Assembly (NCBI GenBank): GCA_022790575.1
Contig: JAAVXM010000013.1
Span: forward strand, 1-40,491
DNA: 40,491 bases
Reading direction: 5' to 3'
From: Clostridia bacterium
Lineage (GTDB): Bacteria; Bacillota; Clostridia; TANB77; CAG-508
In this document: in pieces, positions 8,365-16,272 of the stretch
Layout of the letters: the number at the start of each line of letters is the position of its first letter
How positions within the stretch are numbered: the stretch's first letter is position 1
Position numbers and translations under genes: made by a program
Notes under the pieces: generated by a model
Database searches by the model: none
Told to the model about the DNA's origin: nothing
The model's input: only the letters and a program-made list of their open reading frames with translations

Positions 8365-9567
8365 TTATTTTGATGCTTTTACTATTCTTTCTGTTTCTTT
8401 TGCTATCATTAATTCTTCATCTGTTGGAACAACATATACTAGAACTTTTGAATCTTCTGATGAGATTTTTGCTTCAACTGCAAATGCATCTAAATTTGCT
8501 TTTTTATCTAATTGAACTCCCATAAATCCTAATTGGTCACATATAGCTTCTCTTGATTCTGAACCTCTTTCTCCAACTCCTGCTGTAAATGTTATTACAT
8601 CAACACCATTCATTGCTACTGCACATTTTGCAACTTGTGCTGCTATTAAATAATGGTAATTATCAAATGCTAATTTTGCTCTTTCATTTCCTTCTTCTAT
8701 TGCTTTTCCTATATCTCTATTGTCTGCTGATAAACCTGAAACTCCTAATAGTCCTGATTTTTTATTTAACATTGTGTCTGCTTGTTCTGGTGTCATATTT
8801 TCTTTTTTCATTATAAATGTTACTACAGATGGGTCTAAGTCTCCTGAACGTGTACCCATTGGTATTCCTGCAACTGGTGTTAACCCCATACTTGTTTCTA
8901 CTGATTTTCCATTTTGTATTGCACATATACTTGCACCTTGTCCTATATGACAGTTTATTATTTTTAAGTCTTCAATTGGTTTTCCTAGCATTTCTGCTAT
9001 TCTTCTTGATACATACATATGTGATGTTCCATGGAATCCATATTTTCTCACTCCATATTTTTCATAATATTCATATGGAATTGGGTATATATATCTTTCT
9101 TTTGGCATTGTCTGATGGAATGCTGTATCAAATACACCTACATTTGGCTTTCCTGGCATACTTTCTTGACATGCTTTTACTCCTAATATTCCTGCTGGAT
9201 TATGTAATGGTGCTAAATCAATACATTCTTCTACTGCTTCTATTACTTTATCATCTATTAATACTGATGAATTGAATTTTTCTCCACCATGTACTAATCT
9301 ATGTCCTATACTATCAATTTCTTCTAAACTCTTTATTACTCCATATTTTTCGTCTAATAATTGTTTCATTACAAATTCTAGCGCTTCTTTATGGTCTTTT
9401 ACTCCATTATCTAATTTTATTTTTTCTCCATTTACTTTGTGTGTTAAGAATGCTTCTGCACTACCTATTCTTTCATAATTTCCTGATGCTAGTGTTTTTT
9501 CTGTTTCCATATCAATTACTTGATATTTTAATGATGAACTTCCACTATTTAATACTAAAATTTTCAT
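8365..9567 (-). CDS. ackA: Acetate kinase, upstream copy
   Basis: A 400-residue acetate kinase with canonical motifs: LVLNSGSSSLKYQ at the N-terminus, HRLVHGGE, FHGTSHMYVS, GIPMGTRSGDLDP and, towards the end, a TAGVGE segment. It lies 27 bp downstream of pta, giving the classical pta-ackA order for substrate-level ATP synthesis from acetyl-CoA. It has a good ribosome-binding site (AGGAGG) and is the more typical of the two tandem copies, so it is probably the main acetate kinase. Confidence 0.95.
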   Translation of the reverse strand: MKILVLNSGSSSLKYQVIDMETEKTLASGNYERIGSAEAFLTHKVNGEKIKLDNGVKDHKEALEFVMKQLLDEKYGVIKSLEEIDSIGHRLVHGGEKFNSSVLIDDKVIEAVEECIDLAPLHNPAGILGVKACQESMPGKPNVGVFDTAFHQTMPKERYIYPIPYEYYEKYGVRKYGFHGTSHMYVSRRIAEMLGKPIEDLKIINCHIGQGASICAIQNGKSVETSMGLTPVAGIPMGTRSGDLDPSVVTFIMKKENMTPEQADTMLNKKSGLLGVSGLSADNRDIGKAIEEGNERAKLAFDNYHYLIAAQVAKCAVAMNGVDVITFTAGVGERGSESREAICDQLGFMGVQLDKKANLDAFAVEAKISSEDSKVLVYVVPTDEELMIAKETERIVKASK

Positions 9568-9594
9568 ATAATATCCTCCTAAATTTAATTTATT

Positions 9595-10596
9595 TTAATT
9601 ATCTATTTGTGCTTGTACTGCTGTAATTGCTATAACTCCTGCTACATCATCACTACTACAACCTCTTGATAAATCGTTTACTGGTTTTGCAATGCCTTGG
9701 CATAATGGTCCATAGGCCTCTGCTTTCGCTAATCTTTGTACAAGTTTGTATCCTATATTTCCTGCTCCTAAATCTGGAAATATTAATACATTCGCTTCTC
9801 CTTTTAATTGGCTTTCTGGTGCTTTTAATTCTGCAACTTTTGGTTCTATTGCTGCATCTAATTGTAATTCGCCATCTACCAATAAACTTGGTTCTTTCTG
9901 TTTTACTAATTTGGTTGCCTGTATTACTTTTTCTGTTGCTTCTGATTTTGCACTTCCATATGTTGAATATGAAAGCATTGCAACTTTTGCCTTTTGTCCT
10001 ACAAGTTTTTCGAAACTTTTACTTGATGATATAGCAATTTCTGATAATGCTTCTGAGTCAGGCTCTTCATTTAATCCACTGTCTGAAAATATAAATGTTC
10101 CATTTGAACCATATTTACAATTCGGTACTACCATTATGAAAAATGCTGATACTAATTTTGTTCCTGGAGCTGTTTTTAATATTTGTAAAGCTGGTCTTAG
10201 AGTGTCTGATGTGGAATGTGACGCTCCTGATACCAAGCCATCTGCTTCATTTAATTTTACCATCATCATCCCATAATAAACTGGGTCTAATACTAATTTT
10301 TTTGCTTGTTCTTCTGTCATACCTTTTTGCTTTCTTAACTCATATAGCGTTTTTGCATATTCTTCTGTTTTATCTGAATTAACTGGATTTATTATTTCTA
10401 TTCCTTCTATGTCTATATTCTTCTCTTTTGCAATGTTTACTACTTTTTCTTTTTCTCCAATTAATATTATTTTTGCATAACCTTGTTGTTTTACTATCTG
10501 AGTTGCTTCTAGTATTCTTATATCTGTTGCTTCTGGTAATACTATTGTTTTTATTTCTTTTTTGGCTCTTTCTTTTATTTCATTTATAAATGACAT
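9595..10596 (-). CDS. pta: Phosphate acetyltransferase
   Basis: A Pta of 333 residues in the short form without the N-terminal DRTGG domain, which converts acetyl-CoA and phosphate to acetyl phosphate. It shows the family core LPEATDIRILEA near the N-terminus, DGLVSGASHSTSDTLRPALQ, and the C-terminal DLGAGNIGYKLVQR and GPLCQGIAKPVNDLSRGC. An ATG at 10614 is in frame, but the sequence between it and the next ATG contains the ribosome-binding site (GAGGAGGCGATATAATG), so the start at 10596 was chosen. It is first in a run of six minus-strand genes and has the promoter at 10632-10660. Confidence 0.95.
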   Translation of the reverse strand: MSFINEIKERAKKEIKTIVLPEATDIRILEATQIVKQQGYAKIILIGEKEKVVNIAKEKNIDIEGIEIINPVNSDKTEEYAKTLYELRKQKGMTEEQAKKLVLDPVYYGMMMVKLNEADGLVSGASHSTSDTLRPALQILKTAPGTKLVSAFFIMVVPNCKYGSNGTFIFSDSGLNEEPDSEALSEIAISSSKSFEKLVGQKAKVAMLSYSTYGSAKSEATEKVIQATKLVKQKEPSLLVDGELQLDAAIEPKVAELKAPESQLKGEANVLIFPDLGAGNIGYKLVQRLAKAEAYGPLCQGIAKPVNDLSRGCSSDDVAGVIAITAVQAQIDN

Positions 10597-10631
10597 TATA
10601 TCGCCTCCTCTCATTTACATTTACCTGGTTA

Positions 10632-10660
10632 ACTATATCATAAACATTTAAAAAAAACAA
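10632..10660 (-). promoter_or_regulatory. Promoter of the pta-ackA-ackA run
   Basis: On the minus strand: TTGTTT (10655-10660), a 17-nt spacer, then TGA-TATAGT (-10 at 10632-10637) with an extended -10 TG. The transcript would start near 10625, just upstream of the pta ribosome-binding site. Confidence 0.55.
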
Positions 10661-10725
10661 TATTTTTTTGTCTATTTACGTCTATTTTTTCCTTTATTTT
10701 TTTTATTATATTTCAATTATTAGTA

Positions 10726-10752
10726 ACCTATTCTTTAGTTTCGCATATTATA
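10726..10752 (+). promoter_or_regulatory. Candidate mother-cell sporulation promoter of cwlJ-gerQ
   Basis: AC at 10726-10727, 16 nt, then CATATTATA at 10744-10752. This matches the sigma-K pattern AC-N16/17-CATAnnnTA and also resembles the sigma-E -10 element. It ends about 18 bp before the cwlJ start, which is tight but workable. The downstream genes are sporulation genes, which supports the reading. Confidence 0.4.
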
Positions 10753-10770
10753 TGTTATGAGGTGGTATAA

Positions 10771-11217
10771 ATGGCATATTCAGAAAGAGAACTATTAGCA
10801 AGAATAATTCAGTGTGAAGCTGGTGGCGAAGGAGATAATGGAATGAGAGCTGTTGCATCTGTAACGATGAATAGAGTTCATGCACCTAATGGAGAATACG
10901 CAAGAGTTTCTCAAGGTGGTAATATTAGAAATATTATTTTTCAACCAGGACAATTTGATTGTGCACGAGAAACAATTGGCGGTAGATATAATTCTCAAAA
11001 TATTTATAACATGGTTCCAACAGATTTACATTATCAAATAGCTGATTGGGCTTTATCTGGCAATAGGCTAAATGAAATTGGGGAATGTTTATGGTATTTG
11101 AACCCTTTTAGACCTTCATGTGGTTCAACTTTTCCAAGTAATGGCTCAGGGACTTTACACACAAGACTTGGTGAACATTGTTTTTATAGACCAACTTCTA
11201 AATATGCTGAAACCTAA
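10771..11217 (+). CDS. cwlJ: Spore cortex-lytic cell wall hydrolase CwlJ
   Basis: A 148-residue protein that is nearly all a Hydrolase_2 (SleB/CwlJ) domain: ELLARIIQCEAGGEG with the catalytic-type Glu, AVASVTMNRV, a FQPGQFDC segment, and LWYLNP...CFYRP at the end. There is no signal peptide or peptidoglycan-binding domain, and the length matches CwlJ (about 140) rather than SleB. CwlJ sits in the spore coat and degrades cortex during germination, triggered by calcium dipicolinate. It is followed by gerQ, the order known in Bacillus, where GerQ is needed for CwlJ placement. The ribosome-binding site is GAGGTGG. Confidence 0.9.
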   Translation: MAYSERELLARIIQCEAGGEGDNGMRAVASVTMNRVHAPNGEYARVSQGGNIRNIIFQPGQFDCARETIGGRYNSQNIYNMVPTDLHYQIADWALSGNRLNEIGECLWYLNPFRPSCGSTFPSNGSGTLHTRLGEHCFYRPTSKYAET

Positions 11218-11237
11218 AATGAAAGGAGAATTTGCAA

Positions 11238-11606
11238 ATGGCAAATGTTGAAGAAAATCAAGACAAAAGAGAAGATAGGAATGTAAATATTGACCAAAAC
11301 TCACCTGAGATTTTGACAAATCCTATTTATACACCTGCTTTTCTAAGAGAGCAAATAGGTAAACTAATGAGAGTTGAATTCTTAATCGGAACAAATAATA
11401 TGACTGATAGAATAGGTATCTTAGAAGATGTAGGAGCAAGTTACATATTACTTAGGTCTTTTGAAAATGATAGTTTAGTTTATTGTGATATTTATGCTAT
11501 TAAGTTTATAACAATTTCAACAACTGGTTTTTATGGAACTCTTAATAACCCAAATATGAACAATAACCCAATGTTTAATATGAATAACAGATATAACTAT
11601 TATTAG
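11238..11606 (+). CDS. gerQ: Spore coat protein GerQ
   Basis: A 122-residue protein with the GerQ (YwdL) domain from about residue 25 to 100: a FLREQIGKLMRVEFLIGTN-type start, RIGILEDVGASYILLR and YCDIYAIKFITI. In Bacillus, GerQ is a transglutaminase-crosslinked inner-coat protein required for CwlJ localisation. The tail is rich in Asn, Met and Tyr. A TTG at 11232 is in frame but too close to AAAGGAG (11222-11228); the ATG at 11238 is 9 nt from it. It forms an operon with cwlJ, with a 20-bp gap. Confidence 0.9.
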   Translation: MANVEENQDKREDRNVNIDQNSPEILTNPIYTPAFLREQIGKLMRVEFLIGTNNMTDRIGILEDVGASYILLRSFENDSLVYCDIYAIKFITISTTGFYGTLNNPNMNNNPMFNMNNRYNYY

Positions 11607-11623
11607 AATTCTTATTCATAAAA

Positions 11624-11664
11624 AAATAAATAGAGCATGAAAGATTTTCATGCTCTATTTATTT
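11624..11664. terminator. Bidirectional terminator between gerQ and trmB
   Basis: A perfect 19-bp inverted repeat (11624-11642 and 11646-11664) with a 3-nt loop. It has an A-rich 5' side and a T-rich 3' side on either strand and lies between convergent genes. It overlaps the trmB stop codon. Confidence 0.85.
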
Positions 11665-12321
11665 AATTCTAGCAATTAGTGCTTTTATTTTTATTCCTTG
11701 CTCTGTAAACATTTCCTCATGTTCTGTTTCTACATTATTATTCCAAATTGGTTGCTCATGTAAATCATATGTTTTATTTAAAATGTCAAAACCTGCTTCT
11801 TCAAAATAATTTAGACTTGCATTAAATAAATCGTCATCATCTGTTTTAAAGTATATTTCTCCTTGTTCACTTAAAAATTCTTTGTATTTGTCTAATTGCT
11901 TTGTATGAGTTAGTCTTTTCTTTCTGTGCTTTCCTTTTGGCCATGGATTGCAAAAATTTATGTATATTCTTTTTATATTGTCCTTTTTTCCTAATATCAA
12001 ATTTATTCTTTCTATATCAAATCTTGTTATAATTATATTATCAATTTCTCTTTTTTGTTCTTCGTATTCTTGCTCTATATTTCTTTTTGCTAATCCAAGC
12101 ATTGCATCTATTAAGTCTATTGCAATATAGTTTATATCTGGATTTTGTACTGATGTTTTAGAAATAAATTGCCCTTTTCCACAGCCTAACTCTAAATGTA
12201 TTGGCTTTTCTTTGTTTTTAAATTGTTCTTTCCATTTTTCTTTTATTTCTTCTGGATTGTTTATATAAAATTTGCTTGCTTCTAATTCAGGTCTTGCCCA
12301 CGCTTTAAATCTAATTCTCAT
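11659..12321 (-). CDS. trmB: tRNA (guanine-N7)-methyltransferase
   Basis: A 220-residue SAM-dependent methyltransferase of the TrmB family, which forms m7G46 in the variable loop of tRNA. The SAM motif is HLELGCGKGQFI (about 42-53). The family hallmark NFCNPWPKGKHRKKRLTH follows at about 126-143, and the C-terminal part ends EEMFTEQGIKI. It begins directly after the stop codon of the DUF5662 gene, so the two are translationally adjacent and share the promoter at 12914-12942. Confidence 0.95.
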   Translation of the reverse strand: MRIRFKAWARPELEASKFYINNPEEIKEKWKEQFKNKEKPIHLELGCGKGQFISKTSVQNPDINYIAIDLIDAMLGLAKRNIEQEYEEQKREIDNIIITRFDIERINLILGKKDNIKRIYINFCNPWPKGKHRKKRLTHTKQLDKYKEFLSEQGEIYFKTDDDDLFNASLNYFEEAGFDILNKTYDLHEQPIWNNNVETEHEEMFTEQGIKIKALIARIK

Positions 12322-12873
12322 TTAGCTCTCCATTCTAATACAATGTTTTTCATAAATCCTTTTTATGTTTTCTTTTGTTATCGCTTTTTCTATCCCATTT
12401 TCTGCTAACTCTGTAAATACTGATATTAAAAATTTGTCGATTTGTGGGTGTATTATTGATACTTCTCTTTCTTTCATATAATAATTTAGTTGTAAATCTG
12501 CCTTGCAATCCTTTCCATTATATGTTATCCCTGCAGCAATTTTATCACATATCATCTCTGCTGCATACTTATATGGCATAATTGCTGCTTTATATGGTAA
12601 TGATGTATCTACCCAATATTCAAAATGGTGTTTGTTTACTCCTTTATGATGTAACCATGCTTTTGAGTATCCTTCTGCTTCTTTACACACTAATATTGGG
12701 CTTTTACGCCCATCATAATATTTTACACTTTCCCAGAATTCTTGTGGTGAATATTTTGAAAGGTCATGCATAAATCCTCTCCATGGTATTCCTATTTTAC
12801 AAGCTAATTTAAATACTAGCCATTTATGTCTTGTAACTAATCTTATATGTTTAAATAGATTTGATATTTTCAT
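12322..12873 (-). CDS. DUF5662 family protein
   Basis: A 183-residue protein that I recognise as the uncharacterised DUF5662 family, common in Clostridia. It has conserved His-rich motifs: HIRLVTRHKWLVFKLA, GFMHDLSKYSPQEFW and AWLHHKGVNKHHFEYW. These suggest a metal-binding helical fold reminiscent of HD-type proteins, but no activity is established. There is no signal peptide or membrane segment. It is first in an operon with trmB, with no gap between the genes. Confidence 0.8.
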   Translation of the reverse strand: MKISNLFKHIRLVTRHKWLVFKLACKIGIPWRGFMHDLSKYSPQEFWESVKYYDGRKSPILVCKEAEGYSKAWLHHKGVNKHHFEYWVDTSLPYKAAIMPYKYAAEMICDKIAAGITYNGKDCKADLQLNYYMKEREVSIIHPQIDKFLISVFTELAENGIEKAITKENIKRIYEKHCIRMES

Positions 12874-12913
12874 GTTCTACTCCTTTATCCCATATTGACT
12901 ATTTTATAGAATA

Positions 12914-12942
12914 ATTGTATAATTTTTTTGATAAATTGTCAA
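12914..12942 (-). promoter_or_regulatory. Promoter of the DUF5662-trmB operon
   Basis: On the minus strand: consensus TTGACA (12937-12942), a 17-nt spacer, then TACAAT (12914-12919). It lies about 40 bp before the start codon. Confidence 0.75.
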
Positions 12943-13016
12943 TATTTGTAGATAAAAAGGCACTAGTTTTAATTACTGTATAATAATTTTATATAGTTGT
13001 TATATATGGAGGTTTT

Positions 13017-13904
13017 ATGTTTTTAGAATATGTCGTAAAAGATGATAAATACTTAACAGTTGAACAAATATTAAAAAATGAATTTAAAATTTCAGCAAGA
13101 TTGCTTCATAAACTTATAGTTAATCAACATATATTTTTACAAGGAGTTACTGTTGATACTAGAACTCCTGTAAAAATTGGTGATTTTGTTTCTGTTTGTT
13201 TAGATTTTGAAGAACAAAGTTTAAATATTGTTCCTACACAAATGCAACTAAACATTGTTTTTGAAGATGATGCTATTCTTATATTAGATAAGCCTGCTGG
13301 AATTGCAGTACACCCTTCTGCTTCACATTATAATGATAGTCTTTCTAATGGTGTTAGATTTTATTTTGATAAAATTGGCTTAAATCGTAAAATCCGTCCA
13401 GTTAATAGATTAGACCTTAATACATCTGGTTTAATTATATTTGCTAAAAATGAGTATGTACAAGAATCTTTAATTCAACAAATGAAAGTTAATCATTTTA
13501 AAAAAGAATATATTGCAATTGTTTCTGGAACTTTTACAAATAAAACTGGTACAATTGATTTACCTATTGCTCGTAAAGATAATAGCATTATTGAAAGATG
13601 TATCTCTAATAATGGTCAAGAAGCTATTACTGATTATGAAGTTTTATTTTCTTATTCAGATTTTTCTGTTGTTAAATGTTCCTTAAAGACTGGTCGTACT
13701 CATCAAATTCGTGTTCATATGGCTGCTATTGGTCATCCTTTGATTGGTGATACTTTATATGGTTACTCTTCTGATTTAATTTCTAGGCAAGCTCTTCATA
13801 GCTACAAAGTTTCTTTTTTTCACCCTATCAATAAAGATTTTATAGAGCTTACCTGTGATGTCCATGATGATATGAAAGTATTTGTCACTAGACCTAGTAT
13901 ATAA
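13017..13904 (+). CDS. RluA-family 23S rRNA pseudouridine synthase
   Basis: A 295-residue protein with an N-terminal S4-like RNA-binding region (about 12-70: LKNEFKISARLLHKLIVNQ and GDFVSVCL) and an RluA/RluD-type catalytic domain. Motifs are LDKPAGIAVHPS, the catalytic Asp in VNRLDLNTSGL (Asn replaces the usual His before Arg), KEYIAIVSG and GRTHQIRVHMAAIGHPLIGD. It isomerises uridines in rRNA, but the exact target cannot be assigned because Firmicutes carry several paralogues. It starts after TGGAGG and stands alone on the plus strand. Its stop is 7 bp from the convergent pilin-like tail, with no clear terminator between them. Confidence 0.92.
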   Translation: MFLEYVVKDDKYLTVEQILKNEFKISARLLHKLIVNQHIFLQGVTVDTRTPVKIGDFVSVCLDFEEQSLNIVPTQMQLNIVFEDDAILILDKPAGIAVHPSASHYNDSLSNGVRFYFDKIGLNRKIRPVNRLDLNTSGLIIFAKNEYVQESLIQQMKVNHFKKEYIAIVSGTFTNKTGTIDLPIARKDNSIIERCISNNGQEAITDYEVLFSYSDFSVVKCSLKTGRTHQIRVHMAAIGHPLIGDTLYGYSSDLISRQALHSYKVSFFHPINKDFIELTCDVHDDMKVFVTRPSI

Positions 13905-13910
13905 GAATAA

Positions 13911-14303
13911 TTATTGTGATGTTGTTTTTACATAGTAATATCCTGATTGGTATCCATTATTGGGGTATGTTGAACTTGATGAACTTGTTACTATTCCATA
14001 CTTGGTTGTACCTTTTTGGTATGTTGGATTAGGATTTTCTACACTATTAAGTATTCTTGTTTTTACAAAGGCTCGCCTACCCATGTCTTCAAGTCTTACA
14101 CCATATTGTATTACTCTAGTTGATGTGCTTGAACTTGCATAACAATTGTTTACTTTATTAACTGTCAATTTTGTATCACGATTTGATAATGTCCATTTCC
14201 CAGTTTCTGCTGAAAAAGTTCCTGTTTGGTAAACATCATAATATGTAGTTAAATAACCGTCCTGCTGGTTTCTCAACTTCTGTTGACCATTCTCCATATT
14301 CAA
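13911..14303 (-). CDS. C-terminal part of the frameshifted pilin-like protein
   Basis: A 130-codon frame overlapping the end of the preceding pilin-like gene in the +1 frame. It reads like the natural continuation of that protein: YYDVYQTGTFSAETGKWTL, then a Thr/Ser-rich beta-type stretch, ending YPNNGYQSGYYYVKTTSQ. The last motif resembles the end of the fragment at 29723-29893 (YPTNSRHNDGYWY). No ribosome-binding site precedes the ATG at 14303, so it is probably not an independent gene. The true junction lies between about 14236 and 14300. Confidence 0.55.
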   Translation of the reverse strand: MNMENGQQKLRNQQDGYLTTYYDVYQTGTFSAETGKWTLSNRDTKLTVNKVNNCYASSSTSTRVIQYGVRLEDMGRRAFVKTRILNSVENPNPTYQKGTTKYGIVTSSSSSTYPNNGYQSGYYYVKTTSQ

Positions 14304-15537
14304 TCTGATAACGGTTTAATGATACACAATTCCACTTCTCCCAAGCATAAAGTTTTGTGGTTCCTGTTATTGTTTTATTACTACTATTATCTTCCTTATC
14401 ATATACTACTACTTTGCATGTATGATTTCCAGTTGTTAATCCTGTTATTGTTGAGCTCTTTGTCACATTTAATGTTGTTGCTGAACATGTTTGAGTATCT
14501 TTTAACACATTATCTACATAAAACTCAAATTTTACTGTTCCAAAACCAATGTCTTGTGCTGTTGCACTTAATGTTATTCCTGTTTCTGAATATTTTGTCG
14601 CTGTAAATTCTGTTATATTTGGTCCTTCATTGTCAAAATCAAAACCTTCACTTCTCCATTTTACTTTTTTACCTGATTTCATTTCCAACATTGTCCATAA
14701 ATAACATGTTCCTGTAATTTCATTTTTTGTTATTGTGTCTCCACTTTTAAAACTTTCTGTAAATGTTTCATCTGCTGGCTCTATTACGCTGTTTGTCCAT
14801 TGATATTTTGCATTTATTACTTTATCTTCTACCTCTTCTATTGTTACTTTTGTTGAATGTTCTTTTTTCCATTCATTATTTCCATTTGGTTCAAATTTTA
14901 CTGTTGCTAGTATTCCCTCTACTTCTACTGTTTTGCTGTTCATTATATCTGCATATGCTTTTATTGTGTATTTTCCATTTTGCTTTGCTGTATATTCTTG
15001 TGTTATTTCTTCTTTTACATTATCATATGTGAATTCTTCTAACTTTTCTCCTGCTTGCCATATTTCTATTTTATTTATCCCTTTTGTTTTCTCTTTTGCT
15101 TTTATTGTTATTGTTGCTGTTTTTGCATTTTCTGCTAATTCTACTGTTGCATCTACTTCTGGAAATATTAAGTCTTTATATTTTCCTTTATATCTGCCTA
15201 TCTTTGGCACACTTCTATCTAACTCATATGCATATCCATCAACTATTGCTATGTCTCCCTTTATCTCTGCCTTTTCTATTTCAGTTGTTATCATATTATT
15301 TAAAAATTCGTTTTGATTGTATTCATTATTTAATACTTTTTCATTATATGCACTAAGTAATGTTAATTCTAACTTTTCTCTTGCTTCTGCTTCTCTACTG
15401 TTTTCTTTTGCATTCCTTGCTTGATATATTACTCCATTTTCCCCTATTAATAATGCTATACTCACTCCTGCTAATATTAAAAGTACTATGAGTGTGACCA
15501 CCAACGCTATTAGCGTTATTCCTTCTTTATTTTTCAA
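14236..15537 (-). CDS. Pilin-like surface protein with prepilin-type N-terminus (tail frameshifted)
   Basis: A 433-residue frame starting with TTG at 15537 behind GGAGGAGAAAATAA. The N-terminus KNKEGITLIALVVTLIVLLI resembles a class III prepilin leader: a basic stub, Gly6 as the likely cleavage point, then a hydrophobic helix. Ala stands where Glu5 of classical type IV pilins would be. An Asn/Glu-rich helical part (GENGVIYQARNAKENSREAEAREKL) is followed by beta-rich modules of Ig-like character. The frame ends at 14236 after EVEKPAGRLFNYIL, while a homologous tail continues in the +1 frame to 13911. It was probably about 540 residues originally. It may be exported and assembled into, or anchored as, a surface filament. 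One extra base, a sequencing error or frameshifting could explain the break. Confidence 0.7.
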   Translation of the reverse strand: MKNKEGITLIALVVTLIVLLILAGVSIALLIGENGVIYQARNAKENSREAEAREKLELTLLSAYNEKVLNNEYNQNEFLNNMITTEIEKAEIKGDIAIVDGYAYELDRSVPKIGRYKGKYKDLIFPEVDATVELAENAKTATITIKAKEKTKGINKIEIWQAGEKLEEFTYDNVKEEITQEYTAKQNGKYTIKAYADIMNSKTVEVEGILATVKFEPNGNNEWKKEHSTKVTIEEVEDKVINAKYQWTNSVIEPADETFTESFKSGDTITKNEITGTCYLWTMLEMKSGKKVKWRSEGFDFDNEGPNITEFTATKYSETGITLSATAQDIGFGTVKFEFYVDNVLKDTQTCSATTLNVTKSSTITGLTTGNHTCKVVVYDKEDNSSNKTITGTTKLYAWEKWNCVSLNRYQIEYGEWSTEVEKPAGRLFNYIL

Positions 15538-15564
15538 TTATTTTCTCCTCCTTTTCCTATATGC

Positions 15565-15599
15565 AAAAAAGATAGCCTATTTGTTTTTTATACAAATAG
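15565..15599 (-). terminator. Terminator-like hairpin in the leader of the pilin-like gene
   Basis: On the minus strand, CTATTTGT (15592-15599) pairs with ACAAATAG (15577-15584) and is followed by GCTATCTTTTTT. It lies about 30 bp upstream of the start codon, inside the presumed leader, so it may act as an attenuator. The same GGCTATCTTTTTT end with a similar hairpin precedes the second pilin-like gene at 17893-17931. Confidence 0.55.
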
Positions 15600-15651
15600 C
15601 CCACCTTTTATGCATCACTTATAAAAGTGTTTTTTCCTCTTATTATTTTAT

Positions 15652-15720
<69 letters not shown>

Positions 15721-15777
15721 CTTTTGTTTCCTCTTTCTTTCCTTTTTATTTTTCTACTTTATTTTATATTATCTACC

Positions 15778-15807
15778 AAAAAATAGCAAGTTTTTCTTGC
15801 TATTTTT
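15778..15807 (-). terminator. Terminator of rnpB
   Basis: A 12-bp stem AAAAATAGCAAG / CTTGCTATTTTT around a five-base loop (15791-15795), ending in a run of T on the minus strand. It lies about 30 bp after the 3' end of RNase P RNA. Confidence 0.8.
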
Positions 15808-15838
15808 ATATCTTTTTTATCTTTATATGAATATAGTA

Positions 15839-16193
15839 TAAATTAAAGTAAATCTGTAAGCCGGGTTCTGTCATTTAAAATAGTCATTTATCTAGGTCAT
15901 ATATCACTATATGACTCAAGCCACGCAATTTAGAAGTTGCCGAGCAGGCTTAATCTTCTTCTTAGGTGTTGCTCCAGATGGGGTTTACACTGTCCCAGTA
16001 TGTCACCATACCAGCGGTGAGCTCTTACCTCGCCTTTTCATCCTTACCTTATATTTATAAGGCGGTTATTTTCTGTTGCACTTTCCTTAAGGTTTCCCTC
16101 ACTAGACGTTATCTAGCATCTTTGCTCTATGGAGCCCGGACTTTCCTCTCGTAGTTCCTTTCGGAATTTACCAGCGACTATTTAATTTACTCG
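15839..16193 (-). ncRNA. rnpB: RNase P RNA, bacterial class A
   Basis: The catalytic RNA of RNase P, which removes 5' leaders from pre-tRNA. On the minus strand it shows GAGGAAAGTCCGGGCTCC near the 5' end (P4 5' strand and CR-I), a GAGGGAAACCTTAAGG-type segment, AAGTGCAACAGAAA, GGTGAGCTC...CACCGCTGG, and the 3' core CCCGGCTTACAG that pairs back. The ends GTAAATTAAA and TTTACTTTAATTT can close P1. The ends are approximate, set from P1 and the promoter at 16200-16228. The arrangement of helices looks like type A rather than the Bacillus type B. Confidence 0.93.
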
Positions 16194-16199
16194 TTTTTT

Positions 16200-16228
16200 A
16201 TTATAACATCTTTTTGTATTGTTGTCAA
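16200..16228 (-). promoter_or_regulatory. Consensus promoter of rnpB
   Basis: TTGACA (16223-16228), a 17-nt spacer and TATAAT (16200-16205) on the minus strand: a perfect sigma-A promoter, as expected for an abundant stable RNA. Confidence 0.9.
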
Positions 16229-16272
16229 AATATATTGCTGTATTTTTAGATTCTATAAATTCGTTAATCCCT

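Noticed and set aside
8217..10382. Hydrophobic plus-strand ORFs opposite ackA and pta
   Set aside because: Antisense shadows of strongly supported genes.
14763..15316. Long plus-strand ORFs opposite the pilin-like genes, rich in Leu, Ile and Phe
   Set aside because: Shadow frames of AT-rich minus-strand genes; no ribosome-binding sites and membrane-like composition caused by the complement of Lys/Glu/Asn codons.
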